Notes: generated by a model from the sequence alone, not told the origin. DNA of 64,000 nt from Bacteroidota bacterium (GCA_029567325.1 JAKQLF010000396.1:1-64000), one strand, 5' to 3'. Counted from the first letter of the stretch, positions 1-9,159 are shown. Numbers and translations: made by a program.

Positions 1-843
1 GCGAAACGATTTACAGGTTTTTATATTCGAATATTGACCAAAGTAATAGCCAAAACATTTAAACAATACATGAACTTTATAAACGGGCTTCCAATAAATA
101 GAACAAAACATGCTTTGGCTGCTTAACCGCTCAACTCGTTAATAAAATATCAAAAGATATCAATGCAAAAGTTCGGATAAAATTAGGAATACTATTAAAG
201 ATGAGAGACGAGGGACGAGAGACGAAAGTTCAAATGCGGCAAAAGTGTTCCCTCGCCTTAAAAAAATTGAACCCTTTATGGTCTTTCTGGATTCAAATAG
301 TAAACACCGTTAAGAAAACTTCTTCTCTAAATATGTATCCTCTACATATGTGACGACATTAAAATTTTTGCCGTATACCAATATTTGTTTGGTTATACGT
401 CCTAAAAAACAACCCAAAGGCAACATTTTTTTCAATTTGCCAACACTTACACCTTTTAAAAGCATCATTTTTTAATATTTTCGGGATTTTCACTAATTTT
501 CTATATACTTATTAAATTATAAGTATTATATTTGAACTACTTACTCGTTAAGCAATATTTAATCTCCATCTACCCAATAATTTGACTTTACAAATTCATC
601 CAAACAGGATGACAGCATTTGTGAGTAACAAATAGTGATTTCATTTTATAGTAAATAATTGGATAAAAACTTTGTTTGGTTACAAATCAAACAGCCATTT
701 TTTTTATGACCCCCATCCATGAAATATGAATGGCTGAATAAGGATTTGAAAAAAAGAAAAGTACAGGAAAAAGAAGTGGAGGGTATGCGAAAAACATTCA
801 TGTTTAAAAAGTGTCATCATTTAAAATTTGATCTCGGGTCTCT
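1..843. other. Gene-free left edge
   Basis: No convincing coding frame was seen on either strand in this AT-rich stretch. It contains a purine-rich heptamer-type repeat block (200-233, listed separately). It also has a stem-loop whose arms CGTATACCAA (372-381) and TTGGTTATACG (389-399) pair with one bulged base, and an 8-bp inverted repeat CAGCCATT (692-699) / AATGGCTG (729-736) with a 29-nt loop. Neither stem is followed by a T-tract, so they are not obvious terminators. Confidence 0.6.
200..233. repeat. Dispersed purine-rich repeat, copy 1
   Basis: This 34-nt purine block is built from degenerate GAGACGA-like heptamers and ends in AAAGTTCAA. A block of identical length at 12635-12668 aligns with it without gaps, with six differences by hand count. 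Both copies are intergenic and both begin GATGAGAGA. Such purine-rich heptamer blocks look like short dispersed intergenic repeats; no function can be read from the sequence. Confidence 0.6.
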
Positions 844-1299
844 ATGATAAATATAAGTCAATTGAATGGGCAAGGTTATCCTAGTGAAATTATAGACCCA
901 AAGTTATGCAAACATTTTATAGAGCAATATTTCCTAAATTTAGAGACTAGGGGGTACTACAATATTCCAGAGTTATCAAGTATGAAATATTTGTATTACG
1001 ATCCAAAATATTGCGACCATTTTCGGCCAAAATATGGGATTTGTACAATCGGTCAGAAAGATTTTGTCTTGATTTATGATCAAAGTGTCAATGACTTCTT
1101 TATCAATCATCCTTCAGAAATATTGATCGTCATTTTCCTGATTGGTAAAGATTTCGATGAAATTGATTTCTATTTCCTAACTGCAAGCTTTTACACAGGA
1201 AAGGGGAATCATCATTTTCATTCATGGAAATATCAAGTAACTTTTGATACTAAAACCTTGGAGCCGATGGGTGAAACCATGATAGAAACAGGGTTTTGA
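844..1299 (+). CDS. Hypothetical protein, 151 aa
   Basis: This is an intact ATG-started frame coding for a soluble, aromatic- and acid-rich protein without signal peptide or membrane segment. The family is not recognised. Visible features are a Tyr-rich middle (GYYNIPELSS, then YLYYDPKYCDHF), a hydrophobic strand ILIVIFLIG around residues 93-101, and a His-containing stretch GNHHFHSWKY near residue 123. It stands alone between two gene-poor stretches, so the neighbourhood gives no functional hint. It reads like a small accessory or orphan gene. The frame is clean and codon use resembles its neighbours, which is the main support for it being real. Confidence 0.6.
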   Translation: MINISQLNGQGYPSEIIDPKLCKHFIEQYFLNLETRGYYNIPELSSMKYLYYDPKYCDHFRPKYGICTIGQKDFVLIYDQSVNDFFINHPSEILIVIFLIGKDFDEIDFYFLTASFYTGKGNHHFHSWKYQVTFDTKTLEPMGETMIETGF

Positions 1300-1697
1300 G
1301 GTATTTAAAGTCCTGTTTACTAGGAAAAATTGTCAAGGAATTATAAAATAGAAAAGGCTTTAGGAGAATAAACTGAGCATTTTCTGTCAAATAGGATTAT
1401 AATCTTTTATAACCCTTGAAGTTCTCATTCCTCTCCTAGAATGTAAAGCTCAAACTTTAGATTAAATTTTCGAGCGAGGCTATTATAAATGCCTTGAAAG
1501 GAACTGAATTTGGTGACTACTCAAAAATTTATCACCTAGGTGGTAGTGAATAAACGGTATATGAAAAGAATAACCAACATAGGTGAAATACTATAAGACA
1601 AACAATTATCGTAATGAGATTAATGACCATACTTTTTAAACATTCATTAAAAACAAAATACAGCGGTCATTCAAAAACCGAAAAACAGATACGCTAT
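1300..1697. other. Intergenic, nothing recognised
   Basis: About 400 bp between the orphan gene and the lipoprotein gene. An in-frame upstream extension of the lipoprotein frame starts at 1614, but it would place 28 unrelated residues before a perfect lipoprotein signal peptide. I treat it as noncoding leader. No repeat, RNA gene or terminator was seen. Confidence 0.5.
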
Positions 1698-2726
1698 ATG
1701 AAGGGATTTTTGTATTTAGTCATCATTGTATCTCTCGCTTCGTGCCAAAGCAAAATTGAAAAAGTAGAGAGAGCCTTTTATTATTGGAAAAGTGATGACT
1801 GGAACTTGTCGGATAAAGAACAACAAATTTGCGATGATCTCGATGTACAAAAACTATACATAAAATTTTTTGAAGTAGATTATAACGAAGAAATGGGTGG
1901 TTTTCCGATTTCTAAAACACGTTTAGGTTCTTGGCAAATAAAGAACCTAGATCTTAAATATGTCGTGCCTACTGTATATTTGAGAAATGAAGTTTTCTTG
2001 AAATTATCAAAAAATGAATTGGACATATTAGCTGACAATGTTAATTTTTTGATTAATAAATATAAGACAGAAGAATTTAAAGATGAGACAATCACTGAGT
2101 TTCAAATGGACTGCGATTGGACACCAAAAACAAAAGACAATTATTTCTATTTTCTTCAAAAACTAAAGTCAATTTCAGGTAAACAAATCAGCTGTACTTT
2201 AAGATTGTACCCATATAAATACCGTGAAAAGATGGGCGTTCCGCCTGTGGATAGAGTAACCTTGATGTGTTATAATTTGCTTAGCCCACTCGAAAATTCT
2301 AATAAAAACTCCATCCTCGATTTATCGGAGCTCAAAAGTTATTTGAAAGATGTGAGGCAATATCCAAAACATGTGGATATAGCGCTGCCGATTTATTCAT
2401 GGGCACAGGTGTATCACGATGAGCGTTTTTCTGCAGTACTCTATACCGATACCAAACAGCTAAAAACAATTTTGAAACAGGAAAAGCCACTTTGGTACAC
2501 TGTTCTACAGGATACTGTAGTCAATAATACTTTTTTGCGCGTCGGTGATAACATAAAATATGAAGAAATAGATGATGCGAAAATTAAAGGTGCCATTACT
2601 TTGTTGAAACAGTACATTGAATTTGACAAATACACTACAGTTACCCTTTTTCACCTAGACGAACTGCAATTCAAAAATTTTACCAATGAAGAACTTTCTG
2701 CTTTTTATACTGATTTTAGCTTATAA
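1698..2726 (+). CDS. TIM-barrel-like lipoprotein, unknown function
   Basis: The chosen start at 1698 (MKGFLYLVII) gives a classic type II signal peptide with lipobox LASC, so the mature protein (342 aa precursor) should be a membrane-anchored lipoprotein. The body has the alternating strand/helix layout of a glycoside-hydrolase-like TIM barrel. Strand-end motifs include QMDCDWTPKT, TLRLYPYKYR, VTLMCYNLL, VDIALPIYSW and TVTLFHLDEL. An acidic pair in the DCDW motif is where a barrel could carry catalytic residues, but no family signature is certain. The last 41 bases overlap the start of the following large secreted protein, so the two are translationally coupled and probably act together. Hydrolase activity is inference only. 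Confidence 0.65.
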   Translation: MKGFLYLVIIVSLASCQSKIEKVERAFYYWKSDDWNLSDKEQQICDDLDVQKLYIKFFEVDYNEEMGGFPISKTRLGSWQIKNLDLKYVVPTVYLRNEVFLKLSKNELDILADNVNFLINKYKTEEFKDETITEFQMDCDWTPKTKDNYFYFLQKLKSISGKQISCTLRLYPYKYREKMGVPPVDRVTLMCYNLLSPLENSNKNSILDLSELKSYLKDVRQYPKHVDIALPIYSWAQVYHDERFSAVLYTDTKQLKTILKQEKPLWYTVLQDTVVNNTFLRVGDNIKYEEIDDAKIKGAITLLKQYIEFDKYTTVTLFHLDELQFKNFTNEELSAFYTDFSL

Positions 2727-4989
2727 TATCTCGCATGCCTGCGGATATTATCCTTATGGAGAAAATACACGCATTTCACTTCTCAATCCATTGGCTTTTG
2801 GATATAGTACATATTCGAATTTTAATTATTCCGCAGATTTGTTTTCATCTTATGAAGGTTTTATCCCAGAAGAATTTGTTTTACCGAATAAAAAATTATG
2901 GTTTGAATATTGCCGAGGAAAAGTAGACTTAAGATCAATTGATTTTGCACTTTACCAACTCCCTATTTCAAATATTGATAAAAACTCGCAGAACGTAATG
3001 ATTGATTATCTATATCAACAAAACGACACTGCTGCTTTAAACTATCTTCGGTTTGCAAAGACTTGTGAGTTTTTCAACTCTTTGCAGGAAGACCCTTGGG
3101 AGCGAAAAACAAATATTGTAAAACAGAAACGATCAGAATTGATGCACAAAGCAATTTTGTCTGCGAATCATGTGTTTGATAAAGATCTGAAAAAACGATA
3201 TGCTTTTTTGGCTATCAGATTAGCGTGGTACAATAATCATTTTGATATTATTCAATCGTTGTTTGACTCCACTTTTAAAAATTCTGAAAAAGATATTCTG
3301 TATTATTGGAGTTTATATTTCAATAGCTTTACAGAAAAAAATGATGCGCTTGCCAATTTTGAATTGGCACAAGTTTTTGCCAATGCCGTAGATAAACGTT
3401 TTGCTTGCCATCAACACTTCAATTCAAAAGTTCCAGTAGAACAAACATTGAAGTTTGCAAAATCGCCTGTTGAGAAAGCAAATGTCTACTTGCTACATGG
3501 CATAGAAAAACCTGACAAAGCGTTGCTATATCTCCAAAATATTTATAAAATTTATCCTTCACTGGATGGCCTTTCATTTTTATTACTCCGAGAAATCAAT
3601 AAAATTGAAGACTATGTTTTAACACCATATTATACTTTATTTCAACCATCCGTGACATCTGATTATTGGGTTGGAAAAATAGACAATTCTACTCAACAAA
3701 CACTCAATCGTTCTGAGCGCGATAGATTGTACGCCAAGGAAGTATTAGATTTTGTCAATTCTATTGATTTATTAAAAGTAGAAAATCCGTTTTTATGGCA
3801 ATACTGCAAAGCATATCTTCAATTCATCACCAGAGATTACGATACTTGTTTGTCATTAGTCAATCAATTAGAAAAATCAACATCAGACAAAACAATTTTA
3901 AACCAATTACAAATTATTAAAGCATTAGCACTTACTGCAAATCAAGTCAATGGAAACGCAAAAATTCACCCTGAAATCCAATCAACGATTCTCGCCAATC
4001 AAAAGAACGAGCAATTTATTTTTGCAATAGGAAAAGAGTTGGAATATTTGGGAAACACCACTGAAGCGTCTTTGCTTTATTCCACGCTTGATAACTCTTG
4101 GGATGAAAATTCACCCGTGTCTTGGAAAACAATAAAAAACAAAAAGCATTCGTACACTGATTATTTTCAGGATTACTTTGACTATATGGATGTTATTTAC
4201 ACGCCAGAACAAACGCAATTTTTGATAGATAATATTCAAAAAAACAAGGATATAAAAGACTCTTTTTCAGTATTCATTTATAAAGAAATAAAAGAAGATC
4301 TACCACGATTGTATGATTTGCTGGGTACAAAATATATTCGACAAAATAAGTTGGAAAATGCACTTGTTGCGTTTTATAAAATAAACCAACCGTACTTGTC
4401 CAGATATTATTCCATGTGGGAGGACAAGAACAACGTCTTTGACAAAAACCCCTTTTATCATTTAAAATATACACCAAAATTTATAAATCCCAAAGACACC
4501 ATTCTATTAAATAAGTACACGATTACTAAACAACTCCTTACATATTTAAAAAAAGCTGAAAACACAAATGAAATAGATAGAGATTACTATTATTTTTTAG
4601 TAGCTAATGCATATCACAATATGGGGCATGAAGGAAATGTGTCGATGATGCGAAGAATCAACACTTGGTCTAGATATTCCTTTTCATTGATTGAAGATGA
4701 AGCAGAATTTCGTCAATCAATTTTAGCTAAAAAGTATTATTTACATGCAAAACAGCACGCCAAGACAGATAAATTCAAAGCTTTATGTTTGAGAATGTTA
4801 ATTCGTTGTGAGAATTATACGCTGGGTTACAAATTCTTTGAAGACGAGCATTTTCAATACTCCAACAATGATTCGCCTTTGGTTACTAATCAATATTATA
4901 AAGAGTTACATGAAGACTATCATGATTTCTTCGATGATTTGGTTTCATCTTGTGATAATTTTGAATCTTATTTTAACGCGAGAAGATAG
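2686..4989 (+). CDS. Large secreted protein of unknown function
   Basis: This 767-aa protein has a Sec signal peptide (MKNFLLFILILAYNISHA) followed directly by CGYYPYGE, so the mature N-terminus carries a Cys and aromatic residues. The rest is a long, mostly helical protein with features of repeated helical hairpins. Examples are recurring ALANFELAQ, KANVYLLHGI and ENALVAFYKI segments resembling TPR-type repeats, ending with HAKTDKFKALCLRMLIRCEN. It overlaps the preceding lipoprotein gene by 41 bp. Together they make a two-gene unit in which an outer-surface lipoprotein is paired with a large periplasmic or surface helical partner. I do not recognise an established function. Confidence 0.65.
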   Translation: MKNFLLFILILAYNISHACGYYPYGENTRISLLNPLAFGYSTYSNFNYSADLFSSYEGFIPEEFVLPNKKLWFEYCRGKVDLRSIDFALYQLPISNIDKNSQNVMIDYLYQQNDTAALNYLRFAKTCEFFNSLQEDPWERKTNIVKQKRSELMHKAILSANHVFDKDLKKRYAFLAIRLAWYNNHFDIIQSLFDSTFKNSEKDILYYWSLYFNSFTEKNDALANFELAQVFANAVDKRFACHQHFNSKVPVEQTLKFAKSPVEKANVYLLHGIEKPDKALLYLQNIYKIYPSLDGLSFLLLREINKIEDYVLTPYYTLFQPSVTSDYWVGKIDNSTQQTLNRSERDRLYAKEVLDFVNSIDLLKVENPFLWQYCKAYLQFITRDYDTCLSLVNQLEKSTSDKTILNQLQIIKALALTANQVNGNAKIHPEIQSTILANQKNEQFIFAIGKELEYLGNTTEASLLYSTLDNSWDENSPVSWKTIKNKKHSYTDYFQDYFDYMDVIYTPEQTQFLIDNIQKNKDIKDSFSVFIYKEIKEDLPRLYDLLGTKYIRQNKLENALVAFYKINQPYLSRYYSMWEDKNNVFDKNPFYHLKYTPKFINPKDTILLNKYTITKQLLTYLKKAENTNEIDRDYYYFLVANAYHNMGHEGNVSMMRRINTWSRYSFSLIEDEAEFRQSILAKKYYLHAKQHAKTDKFKALCLRMLIRCENYTLGYKFFEDEHFQYSNNDSPLVTNQYYKELHEDYHDFFDDLVSSCDNFESYFNARR

Positions 4990-5660
4990 GTGGGTGATGA
5001 CATAAAACTAAGACAAAAATATAATGCTAAAGCAGTACATTAGCGTAAAAGTACTAGTTTGAATCCCAGGTAACTTTCTCAATATTTTCGTTTCCGTTGA
5101 AATTTTGATGTTCCAATTCAACTTCCTTCTCAACCAATTGTCAATCTAAAGTTAATCAAAATTCCATTTTAATAATTTGTAGGTGCATGCAAGTCTTCTT
5201 AATTTGGTTGTTGTGATTTTGTCATGATTTTTGGAAATTGGCCAAAAATCCCGCCAAAATCATATGCACGTTTCATTTTTCGCCATGGACTTCATCCATG
5301 GTTAATAACATTTTACCTCGCTGGGTATTAAAACCGAATTTATGAAATGGATCTTAAATTATATACAAAGTCATTGAAGAGAAGAGGATCAGTTTTATGC
5401 TACACATTTAGACCGTTATTAAAAAAGGAAATGAATTTGACCATTTTCTTGTTGCGTACTTAAGCGATACCTTGTACATTAAATTTTGCAATCCCATCAC
5501 TGCTATGGAAGGTTACCTTAATTTCTTTCTTCGAACTCGACCAGAATTTCTACTCAATATTTGTGGTTTATTTATTTTTTCGTTTACTATAAAGAAAAAA
5601 CAAGTAGTTTCGCGTGAACGAAAAATATATTAATTTGGTTTATCTTTAAAATAAAAAAGC
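4990..5660. other. Gene-free stretch with a small hairpin
   Basis: About 670 bp without a credible gene. The notable element is a perfect hairpin CCATGGA-CTTCA-TCCATGG at 5283-5301, with 7-bp arms and a 5-nt loop, and no T-tract. Other weak AT-rich symmetry was not pursued. The downstream edge should contain the promoter of the toxin-antitoxin operon, but no box is clear enough to call. Confidence 0.5.
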
Positions 5661-5894
5661 ATGGTGTCGGTAGAACTTAAACAAAAAGTTTTAAGAAAAC
5701 TTGAAGATGTTGAAGATAACTATTTGTTGGAAGAAGTTTTGGCTTTACTTGAATTTGAAACAACTACCGAGCCTTTTAAACTCACAAAGCCTCAGATATC
5801 AGCAATTGAAGAGGCGAGATTACAAATAAAAAAAGGTGAGGTTTATTCTAACGCTGAGGTTGAAGAAGAAATTGACCAATGGTTAAACAAATAA
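5661..5894 (+). CDS. Antitoxin of a RelE/ParE-type pair
   Basis: A 77-aa acidic, helical protein. The N-terminal part (VELKQKVLRKLEDVED) and the C-terminal segment (ISAIEEARLQIKKGEVYSN, then EVEEEIDQWL) match the layout of small RelB/ParD-like antitoxins, in which a helical N-terminal part is followed by a toxin-wrapping helix. The phrase 'IKKGEVYSNAEV' with a downstream EEID is common in Bacteroidota antitoxins paired with RelE/ParE toxins. Its end overlaps the toxin start by 16 bp, giving translational coupling. As in other type II systems it probably neutralises the toxin and autorepresses the operon, though no operator is obvious. Confidence 0.8.
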   Translation: MVSVELKQKVLRKLEDVEDNYLLEEVLALLEFETTTEPFKLTKPQISAIEEARLQIKKGEVYSNAEVEEEIDQWLNK

Positions 5895-6187
5895 TTTGGT
5901 CCAAGAAGGCAAAAGAAGATAAGACTGAAATTTTGAGATATTGGCTGAATCGAAATAAATCCAATGTTTATCCCAAAAAATTAAACGATCTTATCAAAGA
6001 AGCCATCCTTTGGATAGTTGAAAACCCTTTTGTTCGAAGAAGCACAGATTATGAAGGTGTATATGTAAAGCAAGTTAGAGACTACTTTATCTTATTTGAA
6101 GAAACCGAATCAACAATTTATATCTTAACAATTTGGGACACACGACAGGATCCTAAAAAAATAGAAGATATCATAAATCAAAAATAA
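5879..6187 (+). CDS. RelE/ParE-family toxin
   Basis: A 102-aa basic protein with the RelE/ParE fold pattern. An N-terminal strand (QIIWSKKAKED) is followed by two helices, then antiparallel strands (VYVKQVRDYFILFEE, then TIYILTIWDTRQDP). The terminal IWDTRQDP is the typical end strand of this superfamily. Members either cleave ribosome-bound mRNA (RelE) or poison gyrase (ParE); the sequence alone does not decide which. The ATG lies inside the antitoxin gene with a 16-bp overlap, so the two proteins are made in a fixed order. Both frames look intact, so the module may be active. Confidence 0.85.
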   Translation: MVKQIIWSKKAKEDKTEILRYWLNRNKSNVYPKKLNDLIKEAILWIVENPFVRRSTDYEGVYVKQVRDYFILFEETESTIYILTIWDTRQDPKKIEDIINQK

Positions 6188-6423
6188 ATTCTTGATTATA
6201 ATACGCCTTAAACCTATGGCTTTCCAACTATCGTTTAGGCAATATAAATTAATGAGCCTATTGATTTTGATTTCTTTCAACTTAATCAGTCTTATGCTCT
6301 GAAAATAAATATTTATCGATAGGAGTGTTTATCTTCACTTACGTTTTCCAAATGACATTACATCTTGGTTACCAGCCAATTGTAGTAAATGTGCACCAAG
6401 AATGAATTACAAATTATAAAAGA

Positions 6424-6798
6424 ATGAAAACAGAATTGTTAAGTATCATTCCTGTTTTACCATCGGCAAACATTGAAAGGGACATCGTTTGGTATATGGA
6501 AAAAATGAATTTTGAAGTCTATTTTTCTGATAAAATGTATGCGGTGCTTTATAGGGAAAATATTTGCATACACTTACAATGGCATGCTGACACCGATGAT
6601 GACCCATTACTGGGTGGGTCCGTAGTGAGAATTTATGTAAAAAACATATCTGAACTTTTTAATGAATTGGTTGATAGAGGTACGGTTGAACCGGGCTGTC
6701 TGAAACTTAATACGCCTTGGAATACCAATGAATTTGGATTTTTTGACCTGAACAAAAATGCAATTTTTATAATGGAGGATGTGGTTAATAACAGTTGA
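6424..6798 (+). CDS. VOC (glyoxalase/bleomycin-resistance) family protein
   Basis: A 124-aa single-chain protein with the vicinal oxygen chelate fold. The start LLSIIPVLPSANIERDIVWY is the usual first strand and helix, followed by MYAVLYRENICIHLQWH, VVRIYVKNISELFNEL, and the closing GFFDLNKNAIFIME. The His in HLQWH and the Glu near the end (FIMED) sit at positions used for metal binding in this superfamily. Substrate is unknown; antibiotic binding and dioxygenase-like roles both occur. The following ankyrin gene starts 28 bp downstream on the same strand, so co-transcription is likely. Confidence 0.8.
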   Translation: MKTELLSIIPVLPSANIERDIVWYMEKMNFEVYFSDKMYAVLYRENICIHLQWHADTDDDPLLGGSVVRIYVKNISELFNELVDRGTVEPGCLKLNTPWNTNEFGFFDLNKNAIFIMEDVVNNS

Positions 6799-6825
6799 CC
6801 CTACTCACCAATTTAAACATTAATT

Positions 6826-7554
6826 ATGGAAGTTGATCAAATTATGACCTTAATAAGTCGTGGACGCACGGACTATATTTTTGAATTATTTAAATTTCCC
6901 AACTGGCAGGATTTATTAAATAAAGGACCAGTAAAGCTTTTACAATGGTTGGTGTATTATAATGACACAACTGCTTTGAAGGCTGTTTTAAATCATGGAG
7001 GAAATCTTGACAGCATCGATCTAAATGAAGAGTTGGGAAATGCTGCATTCTTTGGACACTGGAAAGTATGCGATTTCTTAATAAATAATGGCGCAAATGT
7101 GAATGCATTCGTGGACAAAACGAATGAAACCCCATTGCACAATGCGCTTGCCAAGGCAGGAAGGCCTTACTATTTCTACGTGGTAAAGCTTCTGGTGGAT
7201 AAGGGTGCAAATGTAAATGCCAAAACTATTCCGGGTATAGAAACTGGTGCATTTATGCGGGATGTAAGGACCAAAGGAGAAAGCCCTCTGCACCGGGCCG
7301 CAGCTTACGCAGATGCAAAAACCATTCAATATTTAATAGATCATGGCGCAGACAAAACTACTAAAGATGCCAATGGAAATTCCCCTTTAAGTTGGGCGAG
7401 CGAACATTTGCGACCAGGTGTTATTTTGTCTTTACTTACTTATGCTGGATTTCAAATTGGGGAGGCGCATAAAACTATAAATACGAGCGACCACGGCCAT
7501 GGCTGGGGAAATAGTATGGATTGGAATTTATTGGGAGATTATTTGCCGGAATGA
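6826..7554 (+). CDS. Ankyrin-repeat protein
   Basis: A 242-aa cytoplasmic protein made mostly of ankyrin repeats. Clear units are NAAFFGHWKVCDFLINNGANVNAF, TPLHNALAKAG.. VKLLVDKGANVNAK and SPLHRAAAYADAKTIQYLIDHGADKTTK, followed by a partial last repeat NSPLSWASEH. Repeats like these mediate protein-protein contact and carry no catalytic function of their own. The C-terminal tail (TSDHGHGWGNSMDWNLL) is His/Gly/Trp-rich and not part of the repeats. The gene follows the VOC gene closely and precedes a lipoprotein gene by about 47 bp; a specific partner cannot be named. Confidence 0.85.
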   Translation: MEVDQIMTLISRGRTDYIFELFKFPNWQDLLNKGPVKLLQWLVYYNDTTALKAVLNHGGNLDSIDLNEELGNAAFFGHWKVCDFLINNGANVNAFVDKTNETPLHNALAKAGRPYYFYVVKLLVDKGANVNAKTIPGIETGAFMRDVRTKGESPLHRAAAYADAKTIQYLIDHGADKTTKDANGNSPLSWASEHLRPGVILSLLTYAGFQIGEAHKTINTSDHGHGWGNSMDWNLLGDYLPE

Positions 7555-7601
7555 TTGAGGTTTTGAGAAATGACTGTGTCGGGGTTTAGCCACTTTATAA
7601 T

Positions 7602-8129
7602 ATGAAAGAAAAACTAGTTTATTTATTTATTTTTCTAGGTTTTGCCTCTTGCATTCAAAAAGAAAAAGGAAGTAGATCTGAAAAGGCATTCAACAATAAT
7701 GATCCTTTAAATGTGATTACAGAGCAAATAATTAAAAATGATCCCTTGTTAGCAACTCTGGAAAATGATCTAAACGAAATGGTAAAAAATCCAAAATTTT
7801 CTGTTGAAAAAGAATTTGTAAATAATCGACACGTTGACAATGTGATAGATACTATTTCAACTTTTAAATTCAATGAAACTACTATTCAATCTTATAAAAC
7901 ATCAACAGGGGCAGAATGGATAATCGAAGCTCAAATTCAAAATACTGATTTTAAACTTGCACATGAAATTACAGTCGGTATGGATAAAAAAAGTCTGGAA
8001 AATATTTTAAAAACAAAATTGAATTCCGATTTAATAAAAATCAGCAATGAAGAAGAAACTTCAGCCTTCGTTTTCAAATTTCAAAAAGATATTCTTACCG
8101 TAATTCTTTATGAAGGTTATGTGGATTAA
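7602..8129 (+). CDS. Small lipoprotein, unknown function
   Basis: A 175-aa protein beginning MKEKLVYLFIFLGFASCIQK, a lipoprotein signal peptide with lipobox FASC. The mature part is charged and mixed helix/strand, with a cystatin-like or NTF2-like feel (FNETTIQSYKTSTGAEWIIEA, then HEITVGMDKKSLENILK). The segment 'VGMDKKSLENIL' resembles the helix found in small beta-lactamase-inhibitor-like lipoproteins, but this is too weak for a call. It is the last gene of a loosely spaced plus-strand run. Confidence 0.65.
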   Translation: MKEKLVYLFIFLGFASCIQKEKGSRSEKAFNNNDPLNVITEQIIKNDPLLATLENDLNEMVKNPKFSVEKEFVNNRHVDNVIDTISTFKFNETTIQSYKTSTGAEWIIEAQIQNTDFKLAHEITVGMDKKSLENILKTKLNSDLIKISNEEETSAFVFKFQKDILTVILYEGYVD

Positions 8130-8300
8130 TAATGAGGTTTTAAACAACTGTACCAGTATGAAAGAGATAATAACTCCTCTAACACTGGTCAGACATTTTC
8201 ATTAGAGACTTTCATGTATTAGAAACTTCCTTGTATTAACGGATATTCTCAAGTGGTAGGCTATCAATTCAGCCCTTCAATAAAAATTATTGCAAAAAAT

Positions 8301-8350
8301 TTTGCGAAAGCAAATACTTACATTACATTTGTGTAAGTAAAAGGTTACAC
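8301..8350 (+). promoter_or_regulatory. ArsR promoter with overlapping operators
   Basis: A Bacteroidota-type promoter is visible: TTTG at 8301-8304, a 19-bp spacer, and TACATTTG at 8324-8331, matching TTTG-N19-TAnnTTTG. A perfect inverted repeat ACTTACA (8316-8322) / TGTAAGT (8332-8338) lies across the -7 box. A second one, GTGTAA (8331-8336) / TTACAC (8345-8350), lies just downstream. The regulator's start codon follows at 8355. This is the expected layout for autorepression by the ArsR protein. Confidence 0.75.
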
Positions 8351-8354
8351 AATT

Positions 8355-8705
8355 ATGCCTGCAGAGACAAGACGAGATGTATTTCAAGCCATTGCTGACC
8401 CAACACGAAGGAAAATTATTGATTTACTTTCCGATGAACCAATGACTTTGAATGCCATAGCTGATAAATTCCTCATTAGCCGGCCTGCTATTTCTCAACA
8501 TATCAAACATTTGGAGGAGTGTGACCTCATAGAAATCGAACAAAAGGGAAGAGAGCGATTCTGTAAAGTAAAGCCTCAGAACCTTATTCCCGCTTTTATG
8601 TGGTTGGAGAAATATCAACAACAGTGGGTGTCGAGAGTTGATAATTTTGAACAATATGTAACATCAATCAAATCAAAATCAGATAAAAATGACCAACAAA
8701 AATGA
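8355..8705 (+). CDS. ArsR-family transcriptional repressor
   Basis: A 116-aa winged-helix protein. The start DVFQAIADPTRRKIIDLLSD is the signature of ArsR/SmtB regulators, followed by the recognition-helix region LISRPAISQHIKHLEECDLI and the wing IEIEQKGRERFCKV. There is no metal-binding Cys pair of the ELCVCDL type, so this is not a metal sensor. It matches instead the subgroup coupled to SRPBCC proteins. It overlaps the next gene by 17 bp. Two inverted repeats containing TGTAA/TTACA halves overlap its own promoter, so it very likely represses its own operon. Confidence 0.9.
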   Translation: MPAETRRDVFQAIADPTRRKIIDLLSDEPMTLNAIADKFLISRPAISQHIKHLEECDLIEIEQKGRERFCKVKPQNLIPAFMWLEKYQQQWVSRVDNFEQYVTSIKSKSDKNDQQK

Positions 8706-9159
8706 CATGAGCAGTCGAACACTCACGCTGCAAAAAGTAATAGACGCCCCAGTTGAATTAGTTTGGGAAGCATGGACCAACGTTGAACATGTAATGCAAT
8801 GGTGGGCTCCTCCTGGCATGAAAATAAATATGATAAGCCATGACTTCAAAGTGGGCGGAAAATGGAAATACAGTATGCCTATGCCAAATGGAAACGAATT
8901 CATTTCGGAAGGAACCTATTTGGAAATTGAAAAATTTAAAAAAATCGTTTCCTCTGCAGACTTCAAACCCATGACTGAAGGGGTAGAATTACATGTTTCA
9001 TTTGAGGCAGATGGTGATAAAACAATTTTCACTTTTAGCGTTGTACATGAGACAGAAGATTATTGTAAAGCACAAGAAAAAATGGGTTTTTACAACGGTT
9101 GGGGCTCCACATTCAATAGAATGGAAACCATGATTACCACGCAATTGAAAAAAATATAA
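8689..9159 (+). CDS. SRPBCC (AHSA1-like) domain protein
   Basis: A 156-aa START-like protein of the activator of Hsp90 ATPase homologue family. It begins with the typical RTLTLQKVIDAPVELVWEAW and continues with VMQWWAPPGMK, the FKVGGKWKYSMPMPNG segment, and the C-terminal helix GFYNGWGSTFNRMETMI. These proteins form a hydrophobic cavity and are thought to bind small lipophilic ligands. The ligand is unknown here. Its start overlaps the ArsR gene by 17 bp. The ArsR-SRPBCC pairing is a widespread operon type, suggesting that the ligand or its stress is sensed by the repressor. Confidence 0.9.
   Translation: MTNKNDMSSRTLTLQKVIDAPVELVWEAWTNVEHVMQWWAPPGMKINMISHDFKVGGKWKYSMPMPNGNEFISEGTYLEIEKFKKIVSSADFKPMTEGVELHVSFEADGDKTIFTFSVVHETEDYCKAQEKMGFYNGWGSTFNRMETMITTQLKKI

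Noticed and set aside
5058-5075. GTTTGAATCCCAGG, resembling a tRNA T-arm
   Set aside because: No acceptor stem, anticodon arm or D-arm could be built around it; it is a chance match.
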